64,000 nt of DNA from positions 12,343 through 76,342 of the forward strand of contig DLAP01000022.1 in the NCBI GenBank assembly GCA_002493965.1. Direction: 5' to 3'. A model generated the notes under the pieces. That model had not been told where the DNA came from. It saw nothing but the letters and a program-made list of their open reading frames with translations, and made no database searches. This DNA comes from Clostridiales bacterium UBA7044. Lineage in GTDB: Bacteria > Bacillota > Clostridia > Oscillospirales > Oscillospiraceae. This document shows, piece by piece, positions 42,301 to 53,900 of this stretch. The stretch's first letter is position 1. Every line of letters starts with the position of its first letter. A program made the position numbers and the translations under genes.

Positions 42301-44396
42301 AATTGGTAATTGCCGAAAAGCCCTCGGTGGCAAAATCCCTGGCCGCCGTGCTGGGCGCTGTTACCCGCAAAGACGGCTACCTGGAAGGCGGCGGCTGGCT
42401 GGTGAGCTGGTGCCTGGGGCATCTGGCCGGGCTGGCAGACGCCGCCACCTACAACCCCGATTATGCCAAGTGGCGCTATGATGACCTGCCCATTTTGCCG
42501 GAGTCCTGGCGCTTCACCATCGCCAAGGATAAGCGGGATCAGTTTGACGTGCTGCGGACCCTGCTGCGGCGGGAGGACGTGACAGAAGTAGTCAACGCCT
42601 GCGACGCCGGGCGAGAGGGCGAGCTGATTTTCCGCACCGTTTACTGCCTGGCGGGCTGTCAAAAGCCCATGAAACGGCTGTGGATCAGCAGCATGGAGGA
42701 TTCCGCCATCCGGGAGGGCTTTGCACACCTGCGCCCCGGCGCGGACTATGACGGACTGCATCAGGCGGCCCTCTGCCGTGCCAAAGCGGACTGGCTGGTG
42801 GGTATCAACGCCACCCGGCTGTTTTCGGTACTGTACCACCGCACTCTCAACATTGGGCGGGTCATGTCCCCGACGCTGGCCCTCATCGTTCAGCGGGAGG
42901 CAGAGATCGACGCCTTCAAGCCGGTGCCGTTTTATACGGTGGCGCTGGACCTGCCCGGTTTTACCGCTGCCAGCGCCCGCATGGACAAGAAAGCCGATGC
43001 CGAACAGCTGAAAAACGCCTGCCAAAGCGGCACGGTGACGGTCAAACAGGTGGCGCGCAGGGACAAATCCGAGAAGCCGCCCGCCCTCTATGACCTCACC
43101 ACCCTCCAACGGGACGCCAACCGCCTGTTAGGCTTCACGGCGCAGCAGACGCTGGACTATCTGCAAAACCTCTATGAAAAGAAGCTCTGCACCTATCCCC
43201 GGACGGACAGCCGCTACCTGACCTCCGACATGGCCGAGGGCCTGCCGGTGCTGGTGAATCTGGTCGCCAACGCCATGCCGTTCCGCAAGGGCATCGCCAT
43301 TTCCTGCGATGCGGCGGCGGTCATCAACGACAAGAAAGTGACCGACCACCATGCGGTGATCCCTACCCGCAACATCCGGGAGGCGGACCTGTCCGCTCTG
43401 CCGGTGGGGGAACGGGCGATTTTGGAGCTGGTGGCGCTGCGGCTGCTGTGCGCGGTGGCCCATCCCTATATCTATGATGAAACTTCTGTCACGGTGGAGT
43501 GCGCCGGTGCGGAGTTTACCGCCAAAGGCCGCACGGTGAAGCAGCCCGGCTGGCGGGCGCTGGACGCCGCCTACCGGGCCAGCATGAAAAATGCGGAGCC
43601 GGATAAAGAAACCGAGGACAAGGCCCTGCCGGAGCTGGCCGAGGGCCAGGAGCTGCCTGTCGCCGGTGCCGCCGTCAAGGAGGGTAAGACCACCCCGCCC
43701 AAGCACTTCACCGAGGACACGCTGCTTTCTGCGATGGAGACTGCTGGTGCCAAAGATATGCCGGAGGACGCCGAGCGCAAGGGGCTGGGCACCCCCGCCA
43801 CCCGCGCCGGGATTTTGGAGAAGCTGGTGTCCACCGGCTTTCTGGAACGCAAAAAGAGCAAGAAAACCGTGCAGCTTTTGCCGTCCCACGACGCCATTTC
43901 CCTGATTACCGTCCTGCCGGAGCAGCTGCAATCCCCGCTGCTGACTGCTGAATGGGAGTACCGGCTGGGCGAGATCGAGCGCGGCGAGCTGGCCCCGGAG
44001 GACTTCATGGCCGAGATCACAGCCATGCTGAAGGAGCTGGTGGGGACTTATCAGGTCATCAAGGGCAGCGAGTACCTGTTTGCCCCGCCCCGCGAGGTGG
44101 TGGGCAAATGCCCCCGCTGCGGCGGTGAAATTGCAGAAATGCAAAAAGGCTTCTTCTGCCAGGACAAATCTTGCAAATTTGCAATCTGGAAGAACAACAA
44201 GTGGTGGGCCGCGAAGCGCAAACAGCCCACCAAGGCCATTGTGGCGGCGCTGCTGAAAGATGGCCGCACCCATGTGGCGGGGCTGTACTCCGAGAAAAGC
44301 GGCAAGACCTACGACGCCACCGTGGTGCTGGAAGATACCGGCCAGTACGTCAACTTCAAGCTGGAATTTGACCGGCAGAAAGGCGGCGGCAAATGA
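42297..44396 (+). CDS. topB: DNA topoisomerase III (type IA)
   Basis: A 699-residue topoisomerase. N-terminal Toprim (VIAEKPSVAKSLA; DAGREGELIF near 103-112), catalytic Tyr in YPRTDSRYL near residue 300, and a C-terminal zinc ribbon CPRCGGE...CQDKSC near 604-625. It probably relaxes or decatenates the element during transfer and replication. The ATG at 42297 is chosen by the AGGAGG site; longer reading is not needed. It is complete. Confidence 0.94.
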   Translation: MKLVIAEKPSVAKSLAAVLGAVTRKDGYLEGGGWLVSWCLGHLAGLADAATYNPDYAKWRYDDLPILPESWRFTIAKDKRDQFDVLRTLLRREDVTEVVNACDAGREGELIFRTVYCLAGCQKPMKRLWISSMEDSAIREGFAHLRPGADYDGLHQAALCRAKADWLVGINATRLFSVLYHRTLNIGRVMSPTLALIVQREAEIDAFKPVPFYTVALDLPGFTAASARMDKKADAEQLKNACQSGTVTVKQVARRDKSEKPPALYDLTTLQRDANRLLGFTAQQTLDYLQNLYEKKLCTYPRTDSRYLTSDMAEGLPVLVNLVANAMPFRKGIAISCDAAAVINDKKVTDHHAVIPTRNIREADLSALPVGERAILELVALRLLCAVAHPYIYDETSVTVECAGAEFTAKGRTVKQPGWRALDAAYRASMKNAEPDKETEDKALPELAEGQELPVAGAAVKEGKTTPPKHFTEDTLLSAMETAGAKDMPEDAERKGLGTPATRAGILEKLVSTGFLERKKSKKTVQLLPSHDAISLITVLPEQLQSPLLTAEWEYRLGEIERGELAPEDFMAEITAMLKELVGTYQVIKGSEYLFAPPREVVGKCPRCGGEIAEMQKGFFCQDKSCKFAIWKNNKWWAAKRKQPTKAIVAALLKDGRTHVAGLYSEKSGKTYDATVVLEDTGQYVNFKLEFDRQKGGGK

Positions 44397-44674
44397 AACT
44401 GAGTTTGTATGAACAGGAAACGATTATCCTCTACAACCAGGCCGAGGCCACCGCCGAGGTCTATTCCCACGACCCGCGCCTGCTGGAAAAGCTGCGGCGG
44501 CTGGCGGAAAAATACCCGGACCAGATCGTGAAAAAGGACCGCCAGACCTTCGTGGTGCCCAAACGCTGCGTGTCGGTGCGGGAGCCGTACAGCGCCGAGC
44601 GCCGCAAGGCCGCCAGCGAACGGGCCAAGGCCGCCGGGTACAAACCGCCCGTCCCGAACGCGGGCGGCAAGTAA
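44393..44674 (+). CDS. 93-residue conserved-looking ICE protein
   Basis: A basic, helical protein (LSLYEQETIILYNQAEATAEV ... RKAASERAKAAGY). It overlaps topB by 4 bases and ends 2 bases before the next gene. The pattern AEVYSHDPRLLEKLR resembles small proteins annotated in other Tn1549-like elements. No function is known. Confidence 0.65.
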   Translation: MKLSLYEQETIILYNQAEATAEVYSHDPRLLEKLRRLAEKYPDQIVKKDRQTFVVPKRCVSVREPYSAERRKAASERAKAAGYKPPVPNAGGK

Positions 44675-44676
44675 GC

Positions 44677-47640
44677 ATGGGCGAGAGCGTCTTTGAAGTC
44701 GTAAAACAGTCCGTCACCGTCCGGGAAGCGGCGGAGCTTTACGGCATCGCGGTGGGGCGCAGCGGCATGGCCTGTTGCCCCTTCCACGATGACCGCCACC
44801 CCAGCATGAAGGTGGACGCCCGTTTCCACTGTTTTGGCTGCGGCGCAGACGGCGACGTGATCGACTTCACCGCCCGGCTCTATGACCTGTCCCCCAAGGA
44901 GGCCGCCGAAAAGCTGGCCCAGGATTTTGGCCTTTCCTATGACAGCAAGGCCCCGCCCCGGCGAAGCTATGTCCGGCAAAAATCCGAGGCGCAGGTACGG
45001 AAAGAAAAACGGGAACACGGCTGGCGCGTCCTGACGGACTACTACCACCTGCTCCGAAAATGGGAGGCCGACTATTCCCCCAAGATGCCGGACGAGGACC
45101 CGCACCCGCGCTTTTTGGAGGCCATCCAGAAAAAAGACTACATGGGCTATCTGCTGGACACCTTTCTCGACAGCAGCACCGAGGAACAGGATCAGTGGAT
45201 CGCAGAACACACCGCTGAAATTTCGGCCATAGAAAGGAGAGTGAACATCATGGCTGACAAACCCACCAACCGGGAACGACTGCAACAGATCACGGCGGGC
45301 ATCGAGCAGGGCATCCAGGAGCTGTTCGAGAGCGAAAAGTATATGCGCTACCTGTCCGTGATGTCCCGGTTCCACCGCTACTCCGTCAACAACACCATGC
45401 TCATCTATATGCAGAAGCCGGACGCCACGCTGGTGGCCGGGTACAACAAGTGGAAAAATCAGTTTGAGCGCCATGTGAAGCGCGGTGAACACGGCATCAC
45501 CATCATCGCGCCCACGCCGTTCAAGAAAAAGATCGAGGAACAGAAGCTGGACCCGGACACCAAAGCCCCCATGCTGGACGCAGAGGGCAAGGTCATCATG
45601 GAGGAACGAGAAGTTGAGATTCCCATGTTCCGCCCGGTGAAGGTGTTCGATGTGAGCCAGACGGACGGCAAGCCCCTGCCGGAGCTGGCGTCCTCCCTTT
45701 CCGGAAACGTCCAGAACTACGAGGTTTTCATGGAGGCCCTGCGCCGGTCCGCGCCGGTGCCGCTCTCCGTGGAGCCGATGGCCGCCAACATGGACGGCTT
45801 TTTCTCGCCGGACCGGCAGCGCATCGCCATCCGGGAGGGCATGAGCGAGGTGCAGACCGTTTCCGCTGCTGTCCATGAGATCGCCCACAGCAAGCTGCAC
45901 GACCCCAAAAAGTATGAGGCGGAGCCGACCTGGAAAATTGTGATGGTGAGTGGGGGCGGTGTCAAGCACGATTATCGCCTGGACTTCGCCACCGAAGCAG
46001 AGGCGGAACAGGCCGCCGCCGAGGATGACTGGCGCTATGTGGACGAAAATCAGTTTGAGTGGCGGCTGGAGGTGGAGGAAGATCTGACGGCGGTGAAACA
46101 GGCTGTCAAGAACCGCAACACCGAGGAGGTGGAGGCCGAGAGCATCTCCTACGCCGTCTGTCAGTATTATGGCATCCAGACCGGCGAAAACAGCTTCGGC
46201 TATATCGCCACCTGGAGCCAGGACAAGACGCTGCCGGAGCTGCGGGCCAGTCTGGAGACCATCAACAAGGCCGCCGGAGAACTGATTACGGACATTGACC
46301 GACATTATAAGGTTATCTGCAAGGAGCGTGGTATTGACCTGACTGCCCAGCCGGAACAGGCTGCACCCCAGCAGCCCGCAGAAGAAACGCCCGACGCACC
46401 TGCCCCAAGCGCCGAAGCCCAGGAGGCCCTGCTGCTGGTTGATGATGCCACCTATCTTCATGTTCAGACTTGTGATACCGGCTGGGACTACACGCTCTAC
46501 GATGCCGCCACCAGGAAGCAGTTGGACGGCGGCCAGCTGGACGCGCCGGAGCTGCCCCTGTCCACCGCCGCACTGAAAATCTGTGAGATGCACGACATGG
46601 GCGGCCAATCCGTTCAGTATGCGCCTCTGTCCATGATTGAAACTTTGCAGGAGGCGGCTGTGCAGCAGATGCAGACAGAGGCCAAGGCCGCCGCCCCGGA
46701 AATCACCCAGCTGCCGGACGCCCCGGAACAGCACCTGGACGAATACCCCATGCCGGACCCGGCACTGACTCAGGACGATCTGGAGAAATGCGGCTATCTG
46801 GACGGGGACCTTCTGCCCCTCTCTAAAGAACGCGCCTATGAGCTGATGGCGCAGGACCTGACCGTTTACATGGTTCAGCAGGGCGAGAATCCGGCGATGG
46901 CTTTTGATACCACTGACCTGGACGCCCATGACGGGATCTTCGCCGTCACCCGCGAGGAATGGGAGGAAAGCCCGGCTTTCGATGCCCAGGTTAAGGAGCG
47001 TATGGATCACCAGCAGGAACGGGAACAGGCGTTCCTCGACCACAAAGGCGATTGCTTTGCCATTTATCAGGTGAAGCACACCGATGAGCTGCGGGACATC
47101 CGCTATGAGGGACTGGAGTGGATCAAGTCCATCGGGCAGACGGTGCAGCGGGACAATTATGACCTGGTTTACACCGCGCCGCTGGCCCCCGGCGACCTGA
47201 AAGGCAGCGTGCTGGACAATCTTGAATACCGCTTCAACAATGAACACCCCGCCGACTACCGCCACCCGTCCATGAGCGTCAGCGACATCGTTGCCATCAA
47301 GCGGGACGGCAAGGTATCCTGTCACTACTGCGACAGCTTTGGCTTTGCCGAGGTTCCCGGCTTCCTGCCGGACAACCCGCTGAAAAATGCGGAGATGGCC
47401 GTGGAGGATGACTACGGCATGATCGACGGCATTATCAACAACGGCCCCAAGGAGCAGACGGTGGCCCAGCTGGAACAGCAGGCCCGAAGCGGCCAGCCCA
47501 TTTCCCTGATGGACCTGGCTGCCGCCGCCCACCGGGAGGACCGGGACAAGAAGAAATCCGTTGTGGAGCAACTGAAAAGCCAGCCCAAACCCGAACATAA
47601 AAAGACAGCGCCCAAAAAGAGCGCGGAAAGGGAGATCTGA
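44677..47640 (+). CDS. CHC2 zinc-finger / ArdC / YodL-DUF4316 multidomain protein
   Basis: A 987-residue protein. Residues about 30-62 form a primase-type CHC2 zinc finger (CPFHDD, HCFGCG). From about 192 an ArdC-like ssDNA-binding/antirestriction domain begins (SRFHRYSVNNTMLI) with an HEIAHSKLHD zinc-protease-like motif near residue 400. The C-terminal third is YodL/DUF4316-type. An internal ATG at 45250 with AAGGAGA 9 bases upstream would give a shorter ArdC-YodL protein. It may protect incoming DNA and act in priming. Confidence 0.8.
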   Translation: MGESVFEVVKQSVTVREAAELYGIAVGRSGMACCPFHDDRHPSMKVDARFHCFGCGADGDVIDFTARLYDLSPKEAAEKLAQDFGLSYDSKAPPRRSYVRQKSEAQVRKEKREHGWRVLTDYYHLLRKWEADYSPKMPDEDPHPRFLEAIQKKDYMGYLLDTFLDSSTEEQDQWIAEHTAEISAIERRVNIMADKPTNRERLQQITAGIEQGIQELFESEKYMRYLSVMSRFHRYSVNNTMLIYMQKPDATLVAGYNKWKNQFERHVKRGEHGITIIAPTPFKKKIEEQKLDPDTKAPMLDAEGKVIMEEREVEIPMFRPVKVFDVSQTDGKPLPELASSLSGNVQNYEVFMEALRRSAPVPLSVEPMAANMDGFFSPDRQRIAIREGMSEVQTVSAAVHEIAHSKLHDPKKYEAEPTWKIVMVSGGGVKHDYRLDFATEAEAEQAAAEDDWRYVDENQFEWRLEVEEDLTAVKQAVKNRNTEEVEAESISYAVCQYYGIQTGENSFGYIATWSQDKTLPELRASLETINKAAGELITDIDRHYKVICKERGIDLTAQPEQAAPQQPAEETPDAPAPSAEAQEALLLVDDATYLHVQTCDTGWDYTLYDAATRKQLDGGQLDAPELPLSTAALKICEMHDMGGQSVQYAPLSMIETLQEAAVQQMQTEAKAAAPEITQLPDAPEQHLDEYPMPDPALTQDDLEKCGYLDGDLLPLSKERAYELMAQDLTVYMVQQGENPAMAFDTTDLDAHDGIFAVTREEWEESPAFDAQVKERMDHQQEREQAFLDHKGDCFAIYQVKHTDELRDIRYEGLEWIKSIGQTVQRDNYDLVYTAPLAPGDLKGSVLDNLEYRFNNEHPADYRHPSMSVSDIVAIKRDGKVSCHYCDSFGFAEVPGFLPDNPLKNAEMAVEDDYGMIDGIINNGPKEQTVAQLEQQARSGQPISLMDLAAAAHREDRDKKKSVVEQLKSQPKPEHKKTAPKKSAEREI

Positions 47641-47641
47641 T

Positions 47642-47857
47642 ATGAACGCTTTGACCTTTGAGGAAACCAACCTGCTGTGCATCTACAACCCCGGCACCCG
47701 CCAGGGGGCCATCGAGGCCCTGACCGAGATGCGCGGCCACTTGCAGGCGGACGAGACCGAGCTGCTGGCCCTGACCGACAGCACCCTCGCTAAACTGCGC
47801 GCCATGACAGACGCCGAGTTTGATGAGCTGGAACTGTACCCGGATTTTGACGAGTAA
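47642..47857 (+). CDS. TTRAP-family transposon-transfer-assisting protein
   Basis: A 71-residue helical acidic protein with FEETNLLCIYNPGTRQGAIEAL and the end FDELELYPDFDE. This matches the TTRAP family found in Tn1549-like elements, whose exact role is not known. GGGAGATCTG precedes the ATG. It starts one base after the previous gene's stop. Confidence 0.78.
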   Translation: MNALTFEETNLLCIYNPGTRQGAIEALTEMRGHLQADETELLALTDSTLAKLRAMTDAEFDELELYPDFDE

Positions 47858-47933
47858 CCCCCTGTTTTAACCAGCCGGGGCGGCCGCCGTGCCGCCCCAT
47901 TTTCATATCCGAAGGAAGGGAGGATAGAACCCC

Positions 47934-50900
47934 ATGCCAACCAAAGCAGAACAATATGCGCAGATGGCCGATCAGGTGGCGCGGCAGCTCACCGGAAGCT
48001 GGCAGGAGTGGGCGGGCTTTCTCACCAACGCCGCCCGCCTCTACAAATATCCGTTCCATGAGCAGCTGATGATCTACGCCCAGCGCCCGGACGCCACCGC
48101 CTGCGCCGAGTACGACCTGTGGAACAACCGTATGGGCCGCTACGTCCGGCGCGGCTCCAAGGGCATCGCGCTGGTGGACGATTCCGGCGACCGGCCCCGG
48201 CTGCGCTATGTGTTTGATATTTCCGACACCGGCACCCGCAAACATTCCCGCACCCCCTGGCTGTGGACGCTGAACGAGGAACACACCGCGCCGGTCATGG
48301 CGATGCTGGAGCGCAACTACGATGTGAGCGGCAGTGACTTGCCCCAGCAGCTGGCCGATGTGGCCGCCGGTCTGGCGGAAGAATACTGGACTGATCACCG
48401 GCAGGACATTCTCTACATCGTTGACGGTTCCTTTTTGGAGGAGTACGATGAGTACAACATCGAAGTCCAGTTCAAATCCGCCGCCGCTGTCAGCATCACC
48501 TACGCCCTGATGTCCCGCTGTGGGCTGGAGCCGGAGCAGTATTTCAGCCATGAGGATTTCATGGCGATCTTCGACTTCAACACCCCCGCCACCGTGGGGG
48601 CGCTGGGCACGGCGGTCAGCCAGATAAACCAGCAGGTGCTGCGGCAGATCGGCGTCACCATCCAGAACTATGAGCGCGCCAAGAGCGCGGAAAGGAGTGC
48701 CACACATGGAGAACAACCTGACTTACACGAGGAACGGCGATTACCTGATCCCCGACCTGAAGCTGTCCGAACAGCCGGAGAAGCCCCTGGGCAAGTACGG
48801 CAGGATGCGCAAGGCGTACCTGAAGGAACACCGGCCCATCCTGTACAACCAGCTGCTGATGAGCGAGAAGCTGTACCCGCACCTTCGGGAGATCGACGAG
48901 ACCGCGAACAGCCGTCTGGAGCAGATGATGTCCCAGCTGGCGAAAGACGTGGGCGCGACGGAGGCGCTGAAAGCCAGCGACCCGATGGCCTGGGTGGGCC
49001 TGATGAACACCTGCAAGGCCCAGGCGGAGGAGATCCTGCTGGCGGAACTTATCAACAGCTGACCTTAAACCTGTTCCTCTCCGAAGCGGAACAAATCCAT
49101 AAAATCGACGAAGCAGAGAGTGTGAAAACGCCCTCTGCTTTTTCTATGCCCAAACCCGCTGCGCAGGCGGAACCCGTGCGCCGGGCTCTGACCCAGGCCG
49201 ACATTGACGCCGCCATCCAGGAATGGAACGGCAAAATCGAAAGTAAGCACGCGGTTGTCCGTTACATGAGGGACCATGCCCGTGAAAAGGACACCGCCGC
49301 CTGGCTGCGGCAGGAGTTTGGCGATAATCTGCCCGCCTTCCCTGTGACAGCGGACGGCGCGGCGGGCGACGTACCGTGGCCTAAAATACAGCGCCGGATC
49401 GCCCAGCTTATCAAGGAAGATCGGTTCTACACCGAGGCGGAGCAGGACCGTTTTGACAACATCGACCCCATCGCCATCCGGGAAGCCCTGGCCGAGCGCG
49501 GCATCGTGAACGGCCAGGTGGTAGACCCGGAAAAGCTGGACAATGACCCGTTTATCCAGCGGGTGATGCAGGATGTGGAGGCTGTTTCAGCCGAGGAACA
49601 GGCCGAGGCGGAGCCGCCTGCGCCGGACTTATCTGGCCGTCCCGTCACCCGCGAGGGAGACACCCTCACCATCGGAAGCGGCGAACCTACCCACGAGATG
49701 GACATCACTGTTTCCGATGAGGAGTATGAGGCTATCCAGCAGGCCATCCCGGAGAAAAAGGTCTATGACCCTGCTGCGCCGGTCTACCATGAGGGTGATA
49801 CGGTTTATCTGGACAATCAGGAGTACCAGATCACCGAGCTGCGGGAGGGCACGGTGCAGCTGCTGCCCTCCAATATGGCGTACCCCATCTTCCGGGCCGA
49901 GAGCCGGGAGCGGTTCGAGACGCTGCTGCGTGCGGACACCCGCAACGAAGCCATCAACGAATTTTTGCCTGTAAACCCCAACACGGCTGACCAGGACCTG
50001 CGGGACGTGCTGGTCCACGGCCTGATCGGCGCGCCGGACAAGGCGGAGCTTTCCGAGCTGCTGCACACCGGCAAGCCCAACCGCGAGATCGCCCAGTGGC
50101 TGGGCCGGGCCTTCCCAGGCATCGTGGAAACGATGGAGCTGGAGACTGGCGACACCGCCGACTACCGCACCACGTCCGAAGGCATCGAACTGGAAGTGCT
50201 GGACGCGGAGGAGAAGCGGCTGGCCATGCTGTATTTTCGCTGGGATGAGGTCGCGCCCCTGCTGCGCGGGCTGTATGCCCGTCAGCTGGACGGCTTTGGG
50301 CGGGAGCAGGCCGAACCGGCTATTACCGCTGATACCACTGTCGAAGAACCTATTGAACCCGCCAAGCCCATTGAGGAACCTGCCACCGAGGCCCCGGCGT
50401 TCCATTCCGATCCGGTGACCGTCTATCCTGGCGAACAGAACCATCTGCCCTATGACGTAGTGGTGGAACGGCTGCACGTTGACCAGTCGGAACCTACGCC
50501 GCCCGAACCAACGCCGGACGTGGAGCCTGGCGAGAAGCCGGAACACCCGGTCGCCATCCCGGTCAACGGCGAGTGGCAGACCTTCCCCAACCAGCGGACT
50601 GCCGAGCAGGCGGCCTATCAGGAGTACCGGGACAACCTGCGCCGCAATGCGCAGAATTTTCACATCACCGACGACCATCTGGGCGAGGGCGGCCCCAAGG
50701 CCAAGTACCAGGCCAATGTGGCGGCAATCAAGCTGCTGAAATACCTGGAGGAAACCACCGGCCAGGCCACGCCGGAACAACAGGAAGTGCTGTCCCGCTA
50801 TGTGGGCTGGGGCGGCGTGGCGGATGCCTTCGACCCATCCAAAACTGCCTGGGCCAAGGAGTACGCCGAACTGAAAGAGCTTTTGACCCCGGAGGAATAT

Positions 50901-53900
50901 GAAGCGGCCAGGGCCTCTACCCTCAACGCCCACTACACCAGCCCCACTGTGATCCGCGCCATTTACGACGCGGTAGAACAGATGGGCTTCCGCACCGGCA
51001 ACATTCTGGAGCCGTCCTGCGGTGTGGGCAATTTCTTCGGGATGCTGCCGGAGAGCATGGCCGGGAGCCGTTTGTACGGCGTGGAGCTGGACAGCATTTC
51101 CGGGCACATCGCAAAGCAGCTCTACCCCAAGGCCGACATCACGGTGGCAGGATTTGAAACCACCGACCGGCGGGATTTTTACGACCTTGCCATCGGTAAC
51201 GTTCCTTTCGGACAGTATCAGGTGAACGACAAAGCCTACAACAAACTGGGTTTCAACATCCACAACTACTTTTTCGCAAAATCGTTGGACCAGGCGCGGC
51301 CGGGCGGCGTGGTGGCGTTCGTCACCAGCCGCTATACAATGGACGCCAAGGATTCCACCGTGCGCCGGTATCTGGCCCAGCGGGCCGAGCTGCTGGGAGC
51401 CATCCGCCTGCCCAATAACGCCTTCCGCGCCAATGCGGGCACCGATGTGGTGTCCGACATCCTGTTTCTGCAAAAGCGGGACCGTCCGCTGGACATCGCC
51501 CCGGACTGGACGCAGACCGGCCGGACCGAAGAAGGCTTCACGGTCAACCAGTATTTTCTCGACCACCCGGAGATGGTGCTGGGGCGGCCCACCGCCGAAA
51601 GCACCCAATATGGCAAGCAGGATTACACCGTGGTCCCCATCGAGGGGATGGAGCTGGCCGACCAGCTGCACAACGCCGTGCAGCACATCCACGGCACCTA
51701 CCAGGAGGCCGCGCTGCCGGAGCTGGGCGAAGGCGAGGACATCGACGAATCCCTCCCGGCTGACCCCAATGTGAAGAATTACTCCTACACGGTGGTGGAC
51801 GGCGCGGTGTACTTCCGGGAAAACAGCCGCATGGTGCGCCCTGACCTGAACGCTACCGCCGAAGCCCGTGTCAAAGGGTTGGTGGGGCTGCGGGACTGCG
51901 TGCAGCAGCTCATCGACCTGGAGATGGACGCCGCCGCGCCGGATGCCGACATCCGGGCGCAGATGGCCGAACTGAACCGCCGCTATGACGATTTCTATGC
52001 CAAATACGGGCTTATCAATGATCGGGCGAACCGGCTGGCCTTTGCCGATGACAGCAGCTATTACCTACTATGTGCCCTGGAAGTGCTGAACGAGGATGGC
52101 CGGTTGGAGCGCAAGGCAGATATGTTCACCAAGCGCACGATTAAGCCCCATGAGGCCGTCACCACCGTGGACACCGCCTCTGAGGCCCTGGCAGTCTCCA
52201 TTTCTGAAAAAGCCTGCGTGGATATGGCCTACATGGAACAGCTCACCGGCAAAACCGGCGAGGAACTGGCCGCTGAACTGCGGGGCGTGATTTTCCGCCT
52301 GCCCGGCCCGGTGCCGGAGGGCGAGCGGCCCCAATACGTCACGGCGGACGAGTACCTGTCCGGCAACGTGCGCCGGAAGCTGCGTCAGGCCCAGCGGGCG
52401 GCGGAGCAGGACCCGGACTTTGCGGTCAACGTGGAGGCCCTGACCGCTGCCCAGCCCAAAGATCTGGACGCTTCCGAGATCGAGGTGCGGCTGGGGGCAA
52501 CGTGGATCGACAAGGAGTACATCCAGCAATTCATGTACGAGACCTTCGACACGCCTTTTTACCTCCAGCGCAGCATTGAAGTCCACTACACCCCCTTTAC
52601 GGCGGAGTGGCAGATCTCCGGCAAAAATGTCGTGGGGCAAAACAATGTGGCCGCCTACTCGACCTACGGGACCGGCCGCGCAAACGCCTATAAAATCCTT
52701 GAAGATTCCCTCAATCTGCGGGACGTGCGTATCTACGACACCGTGGAGGACGCAGACGGCAAGGAGCGCCGGGTGCTGAACGCCAAGGAAACCACCCTGG
52801 CCGCCCAAAAACAACAGGCCATCCGGGACGCTTTCCGCGACTGGATTTGGCGTGACCCGGAGCGTCGGCAGGCGCTGGTACGCCAGTACAACGAGGAAAT
52901 GAACGCCACCCGGCCCCGCGAATATGATGGCAGCCACATTGTTTTTGGCGGCATGAACCCGGCCATCACCCTGCGGGAACACCAGAAAAACGCCATCGCC
53001 CATGTGCTGTACGGCGGCAATACCTTGCTGGCCCACGAGGTCGGCGCAGGCAAGACCTTTGAAATGGTGGGGGCCGCGATGGAGGCCAAGCGGCTGGGTC
53101 TGTGCCAGAAATCCCTCTTTGTGGTGCCCAACCACCTGACCGAGCAGTGGGCTTCGGAGTTCCTGCGTCTGTACCCGTCCGCCAACATTCTTGTTACGAC
53201 CAAAAAGGACTTTGAGAAACACAACCGCAAGAAGTTCTGCGCCCGCATCGCCACCGGCGACTATGACGCCATCATCATGGGTCACTCCCAGTTCGAGAAA
53301 ATCCCCATCAGCAAGGAACGCCAGGAGCGACTGCTGCACGAGCAGATTTGGGAAATCACCGAGGGCATCGCCGAGGTGGAGGCCAGCGGCGGGGAACGGT
53401 TCACTGTCAAGCAGCTGGAACGCACGAAAAAGTCTCTGGAGGCGCGGCTGGAAAAGCTGCAAGCGGAGGGCCGCAAGGACGATGTGGTGACCTTTGAACA
53501 GCTGGGCGTAGACCGGCTGTTCGTGGACGAGGCCCACAACTACAAAAACCTGTTCTTATATACGAAGATGCGCAACGTGGCGGGCCTCTCCACGACGGAC
53601 GCGCAGAAATCCTCGGATATGTTCGCCAAGTGCCGCTACATGGACGAGATCACCGGCAGCCGGGGCGTCATCTTTGCCACCGGCACGCCGGTTTCCAACT
53701 CCATGACCGAGCTTTACACCATGCAGCGGTATCTCCAATATGACCGGCTGCAAGAGCTGGGCATGGCCCACTTTGACTGCTGGGCGTCCCGGTTTGGCGA
53801 AACCGTGACGGCGCTGGAGCTGGCCCCGGAGGGCACCGGCTACCGGGCAAGAACAAGATTCAGCAAGTTTTTCAACCTGCCGGAGCTGATGAACCTCTTT

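Noticed and set aside
44461..47682. 1,073-residue reverse reading
   Set aside because: It is the antisense of the topB 3'-end neighbour and the CHC2/ArdC gene; the plus-strand frames have domains, ribosome sites and gene order.
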